Shown: piece by piece, positions 34,263 to 44,442 of the stretch
How the letters are laid out: the number at the start of each line of letters is the position of its first letter
Position numbering within the stretch: position 1 is the stretch's first letter
DNA from: Heloderma charlesbogerti
Lineage: Eukaryota; Chordata; Lepidosauria; Squamata; Helodermatidae
DNA: 64,000 nt
NCBI GenBank assembly: GCA_026122225.1
Contig: JANEZZ010001477.1
Location: forward strand, 248,001-312,000
Direction: 5' to 3'
The notes under the pieces: generated by a model
Databases searched by the model: none
What the model saw: the letters and a program-made list of their open reading frames with translations, nothing else
What the model was told of the DNA's origin: nothing
Made by a program: the position numbers and the translations under genes

Positions 34263-34766
34263 ATCTCTCCCCAGAGTCTCAGGCAGAGGTCTCTCCCATC
34301 TCCTGCTCCCTGACCATTTCACAGGAGATGCCAGTGGCCAAGGGTGGTCAGAAAGTGCCCTTCCACCCTTCTCAGCTCCTTTGCTGAGTTGCAGAAGTGA
34401 GGAGGACCTTCCTGCACATGCAAAGGTGAGTTGGAGGAATCTGGATGACTTTCTCAGGCAGGGGGCTATGCTTTTAGCAGTCAGAGACAGCAGCCCAGCT
34501 AGAGGCTTCTTTCTCTTCTTTTGAAATTTTCCCCCACGCTCTCTTCTTTTTGAATAGTTTCTAAAGGAACATGTCCATGTAGCAGCCTTCCTCAGATGGG
34601 GTGAGGAGATGGCCCCAGACGGAGGAGCATCGCTGCCACAGCAGGGAAGCAGCAGCACAAACTGTTTAAAGCAAGGAATGGGGTTGAGGGCAGGGGCTTG
34701 AAAATGAAGCAGCAGCCTCCAACTGTGCTTATGCCTCTGACAGCTAAAAAATAAATGTGTATGGCC
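34263..34766. other. Unassigned, with a possible SINE remnant
   Basis: 34270-34345 (CAGAGTCTCAGGCAGAGGTC and GGAGATGCCAGTGG) weakly resembles the middle of the tRNA-Ala SINE. The rest is unassigned. Confidence 0.35.
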
Positions 34767-35320
34767 TAGGGATGGCGGAGAATTTCTCCATGAATCTCGG
34801 GGACACCCCCGAAATTGGTGGTGAAATTCTCCGTCCCCCCCGCCCCCCCCGGGATGGGACTTACCTCCCTCGAATTTCCCTCTCGGCGGCGGGTCCCAGC
34901 GGCGGTTCGGTGGCGGTGGGGCAGGGGCGGGGGCCGGTCTTCCGACCGGCTGCCGCCGCTGCCATTACAAAGTGAATTAAAAAAAAACAACACACCCGTG
35001 ATAGGCTACGTAACAATTTACGTAGCCTATCACGGCTAGATTTCCAAAGTCAGCCGTGATAGGCTACGTAAATCGTTACGTAGCCTATCACGGCTGACTG
35101 CGGGGACACAAACGGTGGCGGCTATGGCCGCCACCGTTTGTGTCCCTGCTAGCCAGTAGCCGGATGTCCGGCTGCTGGCTGAGCTGGCTGCTGGCTCTGC
35201 AGAATCGCTGCGGAGCACAGCCGGCCGGCCAGGATTCCAGGCGGGGGGGAGGGACGGAGCGCCTCCCCCCCCCACCATCAGCATAATCCCCGAAAGGTAA
35301 GTGATTTTCGTACATCCCTA
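34767..35320. mobile_element. Hairpin-family hAT-like element
   Basis: TAGGGATGGCGGAGAATTTC at the left, TTTTCGTACATCCCTA at the right. Outward donors are exact at both ends: ACTTAC at 34859-34864 (minus-strand GTAAGT) and GTAAGT at 35297-35302. It has two tandem GTGATAGGCTACGTAA hairpins (34998-35033, 35056-35091) and a GACACAAACGGTGGCGGC palindrome (35102-35146). No target duplication is seen; the right side abuts truncated BovB sequence directly. Confidence 0.8.
34865..34965 (-). other. ATG-to-donor mini-exon (hairpin family)
   Basis: On the minus strand an ATG at 34965 opens a frame starting MAAAAAGRKTGPRPCP that has no stop before AG|GTAAGT. The GC-rich trinucleotide content lowers the chance of stops, so openness is weak evidence. 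Its start matches the copies at 50807-50913 and 44172-44278. Confidence 0.4.
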
Positions 35321-35495
35321 TTTAGGTCATACCTGAATGGTTTAGTGGTTTTCCCTACGATCTCTGATTTAAGCTGAAATTTTGCAAGAAGTAGCTCATG
35401 ATCTGAGCCACAGTCAGCTCCAGGTCTTGTTTTTACTGACTGTATAGAGCTTCTCCTTCTTTGGCTGCAAAGTACATAATCAATCTGATTTCACC
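35321..35495 (-). mobile_element. Truncated BovB fragment
   Basis: TTTAGGTCATACCTGAATGG, GAGCCACAGTCAGCTCC and TATAGAGCTTCTCCTTC match 28480-28655 of the large BovB in the same orientation. It is an internal piece lacking both ends. Confidence 0.88.
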
Positions 35496-35646
35496 ACAAT
35501 TCTATGGTGAAATGTACCATATTTCTATTGAATTTATAATAATTATTTCTAAATCTGCAGCTACAATTAAAATTAGCACATGCCAGTTTTATGCAAATCA
35601 GTGTCCTCTTTTGTCCTCCTCTTCGGTGATTCTTCAGTGGCCACCC
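35496..35646. mobile_element. Right half of a TA-type MITE
   Basis: ATTTCTATTGAATTTATAAT through CAGTGGCCACCC, followed by TA, matches the right half of the MITE at 3987-4363. The left half is missing at the BovB junction. Confidence 0.7.
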
Positions 35647-35882
35647 TATCTGCCAGTGGGGTGGCTTGTCCACTCCACAGGCCCCCAGTATGCTTGTGGA
35701 AAGTTCCACAGGTGTAGGAGTACTGCTGGAGGTGCTTCTGCCATTAGTAGGCCCTGAAGCAGGTCACTACATGTAAGGGGAGGCCAGTGGCCCACTGGGA
35801 AAGACCTTCACTTGAAAATCTGGAGACATACTGATTGACTGAAATGAATGGATCCTTTTGCCAGGGTCCTCTTCCCAACTGT

Positions 35883-35916
<34 letters not shown>

Positions 35917-36253
35917 AGCTTCTGGCAAAGTATTACAAAACAACAACAACCCTGCACTCAAGGCCAGAACTACACAGAAAAGGTAATGTGTAGATTGGCC
36001 TATAATACTGGGGTACAAGGACTAATGGTCAGATTCAGTATGAGGTGGCTTCCTATTTGAAGTCCTTATCAGTTATGCATGTATGCAAGAGAGTGAGAGA
36101 GAGAGTAATAATCTGTCTTGCTCTTTCAAGTTGCAATTCTTATGTCATTTATATTGTGTTTTTATTTTTTATCATTTTAATTCTGCACTTTACTGTTATT
36201 ACCAATTGGTTTTGACATACCGTAAGCCATAGCCTCCAAGCCACCTGCAGTCA
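35647..36253. repeat. Unassigned sequence with (GT)n tract
   Basis: A GT run lies at about 35880-35918 and a short GA run at about 36090-36104. The rest is unassigned. Confidence 0.6.
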
Positions 36254-36261
36254 TGTGATAG

Positions 36262-36597
36262 TAGGGATGGACGGACGCCCCTCTGTCCAGGTCCTTCAGG
36301 CACCAGCTGAGCCACTGCCCCCACTCGCACACCCCCGGATCCACCCATGGTTCTCCCACACCTATCCTGAGCCATTCCTGAGTGCCCATTATTCTCATGT
36401 TTGCCATTTTGCGGGGAAAAAAAGGCAACACAGGAACTTCCATGAATTTATTATTGTGCACATGGCAGCCATAAAGGCCCCATCTACGCAACATTACAGG
36501 TGTAAATGAGCAGTAGCACGGTGGACACAGCCTTGAGGTGCAAGTGGGGGCGGGGAGTCGAATTCCTGGACCCAGTTGGGTGCCTGCACCATCCCTA
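36262..36597. mobile_element. hAT-like element, AT-core group
   Basis: TAGGGATGGACGGACGCCC at the left and CCTGCACCATCCCTA at the right. TGTGATAG (36254-36261) and GTTGATAG (36598-36605) match at 6 of 8. It resembles the elements at 2869-3445 and 8541-9060. Confidence 0.7.
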
Positions 36598-36885
36598 GTT
36601 GATAGCCACATGACTTCAGTAGCCTCCTTGATGTGGCCTCAGAGCCTTTTCATCCCAGCTTAACTGCCAGCCCAAGGAATCAAGACTGACCTGATCACTT
36701 GAGGGTCTCTGTTTCTCCTGCCCTGGGCCTTGCAAATCCATTCAAGGTAAGCCCTGGCTGTTGGTGAGACTTGGTTTGCTGTGTTTTCTTTTTACCCAAG
36801 AAAATAACTATTATGGATGAATGAGCAATCACAGCTTTTTATTAGATTTTTTAATACTGTGCCTCCTCTTGTTAAATGTTCTGCA

Positions 36886-37260
36886 TAGGGATGGCGCAGA
36901 TGCCTGACTGGGCCTGGGAGCCCATCAGACTCCCCCCAGACTGCACCCCCGGACTGCACCAGCCAAGCCCCTGGCCTTGCTCACCCACGCTCGTGCCCTC
37001 CCAGAGGCATTAGAGGCATTATGCCTTTAATATTGCATAGATCAAGCTTTCCCAGCCTGAATGTGCACATATTTAAAATATGCACGTTTTTAATTAGCTC
37101 ACTTTTTTTTGTAAAAAAACCCAAAACTCGGCAAAATGGCAGGTGCTCATGGACAGCACCTGAGGTGACTTTGCATGGCTCGCCGAGCTAGTGGGGGCTC
37201 GAGTGCGGGTCCAGGGGAGGGCTCAAGTGAGGGCGGTGCTTCAGTGGGTGCCCACCGATC
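36886..37260. mobile_element. hAT-like element, right end uncertain
   Basis: TAGGGATGGCGCAGATGCC opens the element. An AT-rich middle (TGTGCACATATTTAAAATAT region) is followed by GGGTCCAGGGGAGGG near 37208 and GTGCCCACCGATCC near 37250, which may be a decayed CATCCCTA end. I could not find a matching target duplication. Confidence 0.5.
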
Positions 37261-37596
37261 CTGGGCAGGGGTAGCTTTGCACAATTCGGCACTGCACAAC
37301 CTTGACCTTGCACCAATTTCACAGTAGAAACGGGATCAGCCTGCAAAAGGGAGCCTGCCTCCACCCTCAACAGCACTTGAATTTCTAGGATGTTTCTATT
37401 TCCAGGGCATTGCATAGAAACACTACAAGATACTAACTTAGTGCAGATATCATGAAATGTGTAGATTATCAAGGCATGGTTGGAAGAGCCTACTAGCTCT
37501 GCTTCTGGCCTTCTTGGGGTTGATCAGGAGGACTTATAGAGAGAGTACATGCCTACATGCTTCAGCTTTCTCTACACAATCTGTATAGTGGCCTTT
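37261..37596. other. Unassigned sequence
   Basis: No feature recognised. Confidence 0.35.
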
Positions 37597-37728
37597 ACCC
37601 AACCTGGTGTCCTCCAGCTGTTTGGGACTCCAACTCCCACCCGCTCCAGCCAACATGGCCAATGGTCAGGAATTCTGGGAGTTGTAGTCCAAAATATCTG
37701 GAGGGTCCCAGGTTGGGGAAGGCTGCTG
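37597..37728. mobile_element. Palindromic MITE
   Basis: ACCCAACCTGGTGTCCTCCA pairs with TGGAGGGTCCCAGGTTGGGG, and GGGACTCCAACTCCCA pairs with TGGGAGTTGTAGTCC. It is a foldback of about 130 bp, one of at least three here. Confidence 0.8.
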
Positions 37729-38299
37729 TATAGCTTGCATGCACATAAGCTCTGTGCTCTCTCCTCCATGCATTGGTTATCCACACCTGTCATGCCACCT
37801 ATACATGTTTGCCATTGCAATAGCCCTTGAGAAGACTCCAGTGCTCGAGGGTCACACAGCTCCACACTCCTGGCTCACTGCAAAGCACTTCAGGGGGACA
37901 GAGAACTAGGGGAAGGGAAGGACAAAGCTTTCTTCGCCCAGCTCTCATGGCTGCTGCTCCCACTGCCTTCCCCACTCTCCACTGGAAGGGGAGGAAAAGG
38001 GGAGGGGAGGGCACTTGGTGGGGTGGGGGAGGAGATTGCTTGACAGGGAAGCAGCCAAGACAGGAGGGATGGTTGAATCTTCTGAGCCACTTGGATTGGC
38101 TTAGGTCAGTTCTGGTGGCAAATAACGCAGTCATTTCTGCTGCTTTATTCCAGAAAGCCTTCGGAGTTTGCCTGTAAGTTTGGCTGGGTGCTGTTTTTAA
38201 TTTTTGTTTATTCTGTAATTGTTATACTTTTATTGTATTTGAATGTATTGTTTTATTGTTCTAATCCATTTTAATTGTGCCTGTAATCTGCTTTCCAGG
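37729..38299. other. Unassigned, ending in an AT-rich L2-like stretch
   Basis: 38180-38299 (TTTGTTTATTCTGTAATTG; TATTGTTTTATTGTTCTAA) looks like L2 3' UTR sequence. The upstream part is unassigned. Confidence 0.4.
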
Positions 38300-38888
38300 G
38301 CCATTTTTCGCCGTTCTAACCTACGTAAATATTTACGTAGGCTAGAACTGCTAAAACTAGTGAACGCAAATGGCGGCTGCCGTAGCCGCCGCCATTTGCG
38401 TATGCTGCGCCCAGCCATGGCCGGCCAGGAGACCAGCTGCCCCCGCCGCCCCCCCGCTGCTGCTGCAACTGCCACCCCCGCCGCCGCCCCCGCCCTGCTG
38501 CACCTGCCGCCCCCGTCACCCCCCCTGCCGCCCCTGCCACTGCCCCCGCCGCCCCTGCCCCTGCCCCTGCCGCCCCCGCCACTGCCCCCGCTGCCCCCGC
38601 CACAGCCCCCGGCACTGCTGCACCTGCCGCCCCCGCCCCCCACCCCCGCCGCACCTTCCGCCGTCGCACCTTCCGCCCCCACCGCACTGCTGCCTCCACA
38701 CCCGCCGCCGCATCTGCCGCTGCATCTGCCGCATCTCCTGCATCCAGCCCAGGTAAGTGCCGTCCTGGGGGGTTTCGCGGGGCGGGCGGGGGGGCAGGAG
38801 GCCATTCCGCCACAGATTCCAGGGGGCCGAATGCCAGTGCATTCGGCCTCCCTGGAATCCATGGGGAATTCCCTACCTACCATCCCTA
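38300..38888. mobile_element. Hairpin-family hAT-like element, left-truncated
   Basis: The right end ACCTACCATCCCTA at 38888 is typical, but no TAGGGATG start is seen on the left. From left to right: a TCTAACCTACGTAAAT hairpin (about 38315-38348), an ACGCAAATGGCGGC palindrome (about 38363-38402), a long Pro/Leu-coding GC-rich tract (38420-38750), an exact donor GTAAGT at 38753-38758, and the terminal GCCGAATGCCAGTGC hairpin. The GC tract is much longer than in other copies. Confidence 0.75.
38417..38752 (+). other. Expanded ATG-to-donor mini-exon, 112 codons
   Basis: ATG at 38417 (GCCATGGCC context) opens a stop-free frame, MAGQETSCPRRPPAAAATAT at its start and HLLHPAQ at its end, running exactly to AG|GTAAGT in phase 0. 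The middle is Pro/Leu-rich and built from CCGCCCCTG-like units, so it looks like an expanded low-complexity tract. The related copy near 44443-44487 keeps the HLLHPAQ end. It could be chance openness in stop-poor sequence. I know of no protein it resembles. Confidence 0.4.
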
Positions 38889-39640
38889 CCTGGGGGTTCC
38901 ATGAACAGGGCTCAAAGGCAATCACCGGCTGGGTTCGGACGATTGCAGCAGAGAAGAAGCCATCTGGATGCTCCCTTCCTCCCACACATGCTGTGTGCAG
39001 GCTCACCATTTGCATTATTTCCCATGCTGCAGTGCTAGTTGGCATGCCATCCAAACCCAGCACACGGCACAGTGGGGAGAGGGTCATACCCACCCTACAA
39101 CCCACTACGTGCAGTAGAGGTTGTAGGGTGAAAATGAAGCCCCACCCCACCGTGCCACACACCAGGTTCGGATGACACCCCAACCCATGCTGCAGCGTGG
39201 GAAATAATACAAATGGCAGCCCTGCGCATACCACGGTTCCATGTTTTTTAAACTTTGTAGACTGTATTTTAATGTGTTTTAATCTTCGCAGACTGCCCAG
39301 AGTAGGGATGTACGAAAACCATCTTTTCGATCGGGTGATTCACTGTGGGGGGGGGGGAGGCGCTCCGCACCTCCCCCTGAAATCCTAATCCGGCTGGCTC
39401 TGCTCCACGGAGATTCCACAGAGCCGCTGGCTGGGGCCGCCCACAGCTGGACATCCGGCCGCTGGGCAGCCTGCAGGGGAAAAAAAAAACAGCGTACACA
39501 AATGCCGGCGGCTATGGCGGCCGCCATTTGCATTCTCTTTTTTTTGCTGTTTTAGCCTACATAAATATTTACATAAGCTATTACGGTGAAAAAAAGGGGA
39601 ACGCAAATAGCGTAGTAGGCGCTATTTGCATTCCTTTCCC
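38697..39640. repeat. Direct duplication, copy 1
   Basis: This stretch recurs at about 44443-45355 in the same orientation at roughly 93-97% identity by eye. It includes the right end of the element at 38300-38888, the intervening sequence with TTCCATGAACAGGGCTCAAA, and the left half of the element at 39303-40177. The copies lose similarity after GCGCTATTTGC(A/G)TTCCTTT. Confidence 0.88.
38889..39302 (+). repeat. Spacer with L2-like 3' end
   Basis: GGGTTGTAGGGTGAAAATG-type text and CACACCAGGTTCGGATGAC belong to an unclassified repeat. The last 70 bases (TGTATTTTAATGTGTTTTAA, then GACTGCCCAGAG) are an L2 3' UTR that resumes after the inserted element at 40178 (GCCCAGAGCGCTTCAGCTAT). Confidence 0.6.
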
Positions 39641-40177
39641 CCCCGCCGTTTTAGCCTACATAAATATTTACGTAAACTATTACGGCGAAAAAAAAAAGGA
39701 ATGCAAATGGCGCCCACTATGCTATTTGCTTTCCCCTTTTTTTCGCCGTAATAGATTACGTAAATATTTACATAGGCTAAAACAGTGAAAAAAAGGGAAC
39801 ACAAATGGCAGCCGCCATATCCGCTGCCATTTGCGTATGCTGTTGGGTTTTTTTTTAGCTTGCTGTGATAGGCTACGTAAATACTTATGTAGCCTATCAC
39901 GGCCTCCGCAGGGACTCAAATGGCGTCCCTGTGTTAGCCGTGATAGGCTACGTAATTATTTACGTTGCCTATCACACCTATGATGAGGAAGTGAATGGCG
40001 GCAGCAGTGTGGCTGCCATTCGCAAGTCAGTGCGGACGGCAGCAGGTAAGTGCTCTGTTTCGCGCGCCTTTCATGGGATGGGGGGCGGGGGCTTCGTTCC
40101 ACCATGGATTTCGGGGGGCTGAATGCACTGGCATTCGGCCTCACTGAGATCCGTGGCGGAATTCTCTGACATCCCTA
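39303..40177. mobile_element. Hairpin-family hAT-like element
   Basis: TAGGGATGTACGAAAACC at the left, GAATTCTCTGACATCCCTA at the right, with a perfect 8-bp duplication GCCCAGAG (39295-39302 and 40178-40185). It contains at least five hairpins, among them ACGCAAATAGCGTAG at about 39600-39635, ACATAAATATTTACGT at about 39655-39690, and GTGATAGGCTACGTAAAT at about 39864-39900. An exact donor GTAAGT at 40046-40051 faces right. Length 875 bp. Confidence 0.9.
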
Positions 40178-40185
40178 GCCCAGAG

Positions 40186-40710
40186 CGCTTCAGCTATAGA
40201 AATGTCATGAATAAATACATAACATAATCGTAGTAATATTTATTTTAGTGCTGTGCTGAATCCTGCACCCTGTTTGGGGGGATTTTTTTTCTCCCTGTGA
40301 AAGAGCCATCTTTTTTTCTGCCTCTTTTGCAGGGAGGGGGAGAATTGAGGAGAATTTTCTTCTTAGGGACGGGGACAGGGTTTCCACATACCGTTTTGAG
40401 TTTGGGAGGTGGCTGAAGGATCTTTCTATTCTTCTTTTTTTTCTGTACCACTGAATGATTGTAGATAAGCTGAAGTGCAGAAATTTGCCATCTTCAAAAC
40501 CACAGGTTTAAGACAAACAATACTACCATGTCAGCACCACCGCTGCAAATATGCATGTATTTATCTCTATCTGCAAACTTGTTTGTCTGCTGTAAAAACC
40601 AGGCATGAACAGTGGTGTAGTGGTAAATTCTGAAGTGCAGGTGCATGACAGTCCCCAGACCCATGCCCTCAAGGAGAGACCAACACTTCGGGCAGCTGCA
40701 TTGGTCCTAT
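40186..40710. other. L2 tail remnant, then unassigned
   Basis: 40186-40235 completes the L2 3' end (GCTTCAGCTATAG, then ATGAATAAATAC). The remainder shows nothing recognised. Confidence 0.5.
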
Positions 40711-41198
40711 TAGGGATGGCGGAGAAAGCCGCTGTGGATTCAAATCAGGCCAGATCTTCAAGAATCCAACCTGTGAAGTCTGCAGTGGACTGACCCTTCT
40801 CAACTCCAGGTCTGTTGGATTTCCCGCGGGGCAGCTCTCCTCCATTCTAAATGGTACAATTGGCTAATGGTGGCCGCCATTAGCCAGTCGCAAGAAAAAT
40901 ACGGCTGCAAATTGCACAGCTCATGGCATTTGCAGCCATAAAGCACTTTCTTCTATGTGCTCTACAGCCGCAAATGCCATGAACTATGCAATTTATGGCC
41001 GTATTTTTCTCACGATTGGCTAACGGTGGCTGCCATTAGCCGATTGTGCCATTTGGAATGGAGGAGAGCTGCCTCTTGAAATCTAATGGATACAGTAAGG
41101 CTCTGGGGAACTCTTTGGGGCCCCAATCTGCACAGATTTCCCCACTGCAGACCTCCCCACACACCTGGACTGGAAGTCACAGAGTTCGTACACCCCTA
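40711..41198. mobile_element. hAT-like foldback element
   Basis: TAGGGATGGCGGAGAAAGCC at the left, GAGTTCGTACACCCCTA at the right. A large inverted repeat fills the middle: CTCCTCCATTCTAAATGG (about 40836) pairs with CCATTTGGAATGGAGGAG (about 41049), and GGCTAATGGTGGCCGCCATT pairs with the inverted GGCTAACGGTGGCTGCCATT. TGGTCC words lie at both edges but do not align as an exact duplication. The right end was copied into 43401-44437. Confidence 0.75.
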
Positions 41199-41598
41199 GT
41201 TGGTCCATATCCACAAGCCAGTTCTAGAAGTTTTCATCTCCAGCAGGAACAGGTCTTTTGTAAAGCTAATGCATCTTAATTCCCCATTCAAGACTAAGCC
41301 ACTCCAATATACTTGGTATTACAACAGGGAACATAGCTGGGAAAAATCCTCCTCTCCCCTGCCCCATCTAGTGCCACTGTAGCGAGTGCAGCTAAGCTGA
41401 GAGGAAACGGGGAATTCTGAGTGGGGTGGCAGAAGTGCCAGTATACCATCCCCATGAGCCCCAGTTCCCTTTGACCACTGGGCATGAATGGCCTGTGGGA
41501 AAAGGTCATTGTTGGGGGGGGGAGGAGGGTCAGGGGAGAGATTTGGCATCCTAAAAGCATTGTTTTAAAGCTGACAATGTTTGCGTGCAAAAATTCTG
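41199..41598. other. Unassigned sequence
   Basis: No feature recognised. The segment up to 41230 is a source of the chimeric inverted copy at 43401-43478. Confidence 0.4.
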
Positions 41599-42120
41599 TG
41601 TATCACTAGTGCTCTGATGGGGAACTAGCGTCCTCTCAGTAGCTGTGATGTACGTCAATCTCAGTGATCTAACTGTGCTTAACATTCCTTGCTGCACCAT
41701 GTCTGGCAGCATCCTTCCTGCCCTCCTTCTTTTACCTTAACAGTCCTAATTCCCCGGCATGCAACAAGATACACTGCCTAATTTCCCAAAGGATGCAATA
41801 TTTATCCCATAAGTGAGGATTAGCTTAATAACTTGCTAGCTTGATGTCAGGGATGGAAGAAGCAGTGACTAATCCTTGTTTTTGGCGATTAACAATGTTT
41901 GCTGAAGAATATCTGCCAAAGCCTTCCATTATATCATGTCTTACACATGAGTCTTTCATACTAATGCGATTGTTTTACTGTCGGTGGATGTTGTTGACCA
42001 AGAGGACAGCACTTTGAAACCCTGAATTTCACAGCAGGAAGAATAACATAATGTTCTGCGTTCCTCCTTCCTTGACGGCAACCTTTACACCAAGGCGTGA
42101 GAAGTTTGTCATGTGGCCTT
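41599..42120. other. Candidate conserved non-coding sequence
   Basis: About 500 bp with no repeat signature, AT-leaning, with complex words such as CTTAATAACTTGCTAGCTTG and GGCGATTAACAATGTTTGC. It is flanked by repeat-dense DNA. It could be a conserved regulatory element, but no alignment was possible, so this is a guess from the absence of repeats. Confidence 0.3.
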
Positions 42121-42383
42121 TATATGTACAAATGTACAGGTTAAAGGACACAGACAGAAAAGAAGGAAGCAAATATTCTTGTATGAGTCCCAGAGCCAAC
42201 CCAAGATAGAGCCTGCCTGAGGTGGAGGACCAAAGGGTGAGGACCCAGCCTAGTCAGGGTCATAGTATAGGCTGGCCAAGTTATTGTGGTACCTGAGGCA
42301 GATAATCCCACAAGCACTAGTTCTCCCTGGCAATAAGAATACAATAACAATACATGAAATAACTAGCAATTTGCTGTCCTTCT

Positions 42384-42499
42384 GTGACACCCCAAATCAG
42401 CTCACTGAGGCCTAACTCTGTCTAATGGTAAGATGGGCCTTATGAGTACCATTGCTCACTGAAGTTATACATCGGGTCCGAGGCCTTGTCTGTGGTGGG
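42384..42499. repeat. Source segment of inverted duplication
   Basis: GTGACACCCCAAATCAGCTC through CTTGTCTGTGGTGGG recurs inverted at 43286-43401 with only a few differences. Text further right (GTCTGTCAAGCCATGTCTC) may be a decayed L2 3' end. Confidence 0.85.
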
Positions 42500-43285
42500 A
42501 CCCTCACTATGGAGTGCCCTTTCCCTGTGTAGTCTGTCAAGCCATGTCTCTTGTGACTTCTGAGAAAAAGTTGAGTGAGAAGGGCCATAGCTTAAGCTGA
42601 TGCTTTTCATGCAGACTGTCCCAGATTCTATGCCTAGCATTTCCAGAAGGAAGGGTTTTAGAGTGGAGCAAGACCTGTGGTTGAGACCCTGGAGAGTTGG
42701 TGTTCTTTCTGTGTTTCTGTCAAATCTTCCCCTTCTGTAATTTATACTGTGTTGAATATTTTGTAAATCGGTTCACTTCTACATGATGAGGAAGACTGAT
42801 TAATGAGCTGTTGTATTACAGTTTGTATTTTCTGTTTTGTTGTTCCTATTTCTTTTAGTTGTTATCTTTCTGCTGAAAACTTAAATAAAGATAGTTTCTA
42901 AAAGGAGTACATAAAAATGGGCTAGATGGACCAATGGTCTGATTCAGTGTAACAGAACAATACCTAACAGCCATCCAAGGGGAGCTAGGATGAATTGAAA
43001 GTGCTCCAACACCAATGAAGACAAGCTCTGCCCCTCAGCACCAGCCAACATGGCCAATGATGGGAGGAATGATGGGAGGTGTAGTCCAAAACACCTGGAC
43101 TACAGGTTGCCTACCTCTGTCATAGTTCATTGTCTCAGATTCTGTAGACGCAAAAACTAGAGATGGGTGAATCCTCAGAGGCTCTCCTGGACTGACTCAG
43201 GATTTTCCTGAGTTCCTACCTCATCACCACGGGGAAAACCGAGGAAATTGACTGATTTGAACCCCTTGCTTCTGCTGAAAAATGG
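42500..43285. other. Unassigned sequence with repeat fragments
   Basis: AACTTAAATAAAGATAG near 42882 holds a polyadenylation-like signal. GGGCTAGATGGACCAATGGT near 42920 is a SINE tail. GGGAGGTGTAGTCCAAAACA near 43075 matches the palindromic MITE. TAGAGATGGGTGAATCC near 43158 may be an old hAT-like start. Confidence 0.45.
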
Positions 43286-43478
43286 CCCACCACTGACAAG
43301 GCCTCGGACCTGATGTATAACTTCAGTGAGCAATGGTACTCATAAGGCCCATCTTACCATTAGACAGAGTTAGGCCTCAGTGAGCTGATTTGGGGTGTCA
43401 CTTCTAGAACTGGCTTGTGGATATGGACCAACTAGGGGTGTACGAACCCTGTGACTTCCAGTCCAGGTGTGTGTGGGG
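43286..43478 (-). repeat. Chimeric inverted copy of two upstream segments
   Basis: 43286-43401 is the reverse complement of 42384-42499. 43401-43478 is the reverse complement of about 41153-41230. The two sources lie 1.15 kb apart but are joined here with one or two shared bases (AC). After the hAT-like insert, 44417-44437 continues the second source down to about 41140, then jumps to the direct duplication. Confidence 0.88.
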
Positions 43479-44416
43479 TAGGGGTGGACGAAAGTCACTT
43501 ACCTTTTCTCGCAGCTTGTTTGCGGTGGGGGGGAGCGCTTCGCTGCTCCCCCCGCGAAGTTCAGGCCGGGGGGGGGAGGCTTCCCTTCTCGCCCGGCCGA
43601 AATTCAGGCCGGGGGGGAGGCTTCCCGCCTCGCCCGGCCGCGAACACGAAAGTAAAAAAAAAAAAGAAAACACGTCCCCTGATAGGCTACGTGACGATTC
43701 ACGTAGCCTATCATGGCTAGATCTGGAAAGTCAGCCGTGATAGGCTACGTGAATCGTCACGTAGCCTATCACGGGTGACTTTAAAAAAAAAAAAAAAAGC
43801 GCGTACGCGAATGGCGGCCCCCATAGGGAGCCGCCATTCCCGTTCCTTATTTAGTTGCTGTAGTCTACGTAAATGTTTACGTAGACTACGGCGAAAATAA
43901 GGGCAACGCAAATAGCGTTGCCCTCATTTTCGCCGTAGTCTACGTAAACATTTACGTAGACTACAGCCACCAAATAAGGAACGGGAATGGCGGCTCCCTA
44001 TGGGGGCCGCCATTATCCGTACACACTTTTTTTTTTTTAAAGTCACCCGTGATAGGCTACGTGACAATTGACGTAGCCTATCACGGCTGACTTGGCAAAT
44101 CTAGCCGTGATAGGCTACGTGAATCGTCACGTAGCCTATCAGGGGACTTTTTTTTTTTTTCTTTCATTGCAATGGCGGGGGCGGCAGCCGGTCGAAAGAC
44201 TGGCTGCCGCTCCGGCCCCGCTCGAACACCGGATGAACCGCCAGCCGGACCCGCCGCCGGGAGGGACATTCAGGGAAGGTAAATCCCATCCCGGGGGGGG
44301 TGTGTGCGGGGGGCGGGGGGGGTGCGGAGGATTTCTCCCCGAAACTTGTTCGGGGGGCCGAACACGTTGGCGCTCGGCCCCCCGAAGTTTCGGGGAGAAA
44401 TTCTCCGCCATCCCTA
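43479..44416. mobile_element. Hairpin-family hAT-like element
   Basis: TAGGGGTGGACGAAAGTCAC at the left, TTCTCCGCCATCCCTA at the right, with a perfect 8-bp duplication GTGTGGGG (43471-43478 and 44417-44424). Hairpins of the GGCTACGTGACGATTCACGT kind sit at about 43681-43714 and 43737-43772, with a mirrored pair at about 44048-44085 and 44107-44141; a GTCTACGTAAA type lies between. The element is nearly symmetric about 43920. Donors: ACTTAC at 43497-43502 (minus-strand GTAAGT), and GTAAAT at 44279-44284, a one-base decay. Length 938 bp. Confidence 0.92.
44172..44278 (+). other. ATG-to-donor mini-exon (hairpin family)
   Basis: ATG at 44172 opens MAGAAAGRKTGCRSGPARTP, stop-free to AAG|GTAAAT. 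The donor has lost one consensus base. It is homologous to 50807-50913 on the opposite strand. Confidence 0.4.
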
Positions 44417-44442
44417 GTGTGGGGGTCTGCAGTGGGGTGCCG

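Noticed and set aside
38230..39234. A 334-codon minus-strand frame and an overlapping 310-codon plus-strand frame.
   Set aside because: Both pass through the GC-rich tract and into unrelated repeat DNA and L2 tail. Length comes from stop-poor composition. The long Gly/Ala runs on one strand mirror Pro/Leu on the other.
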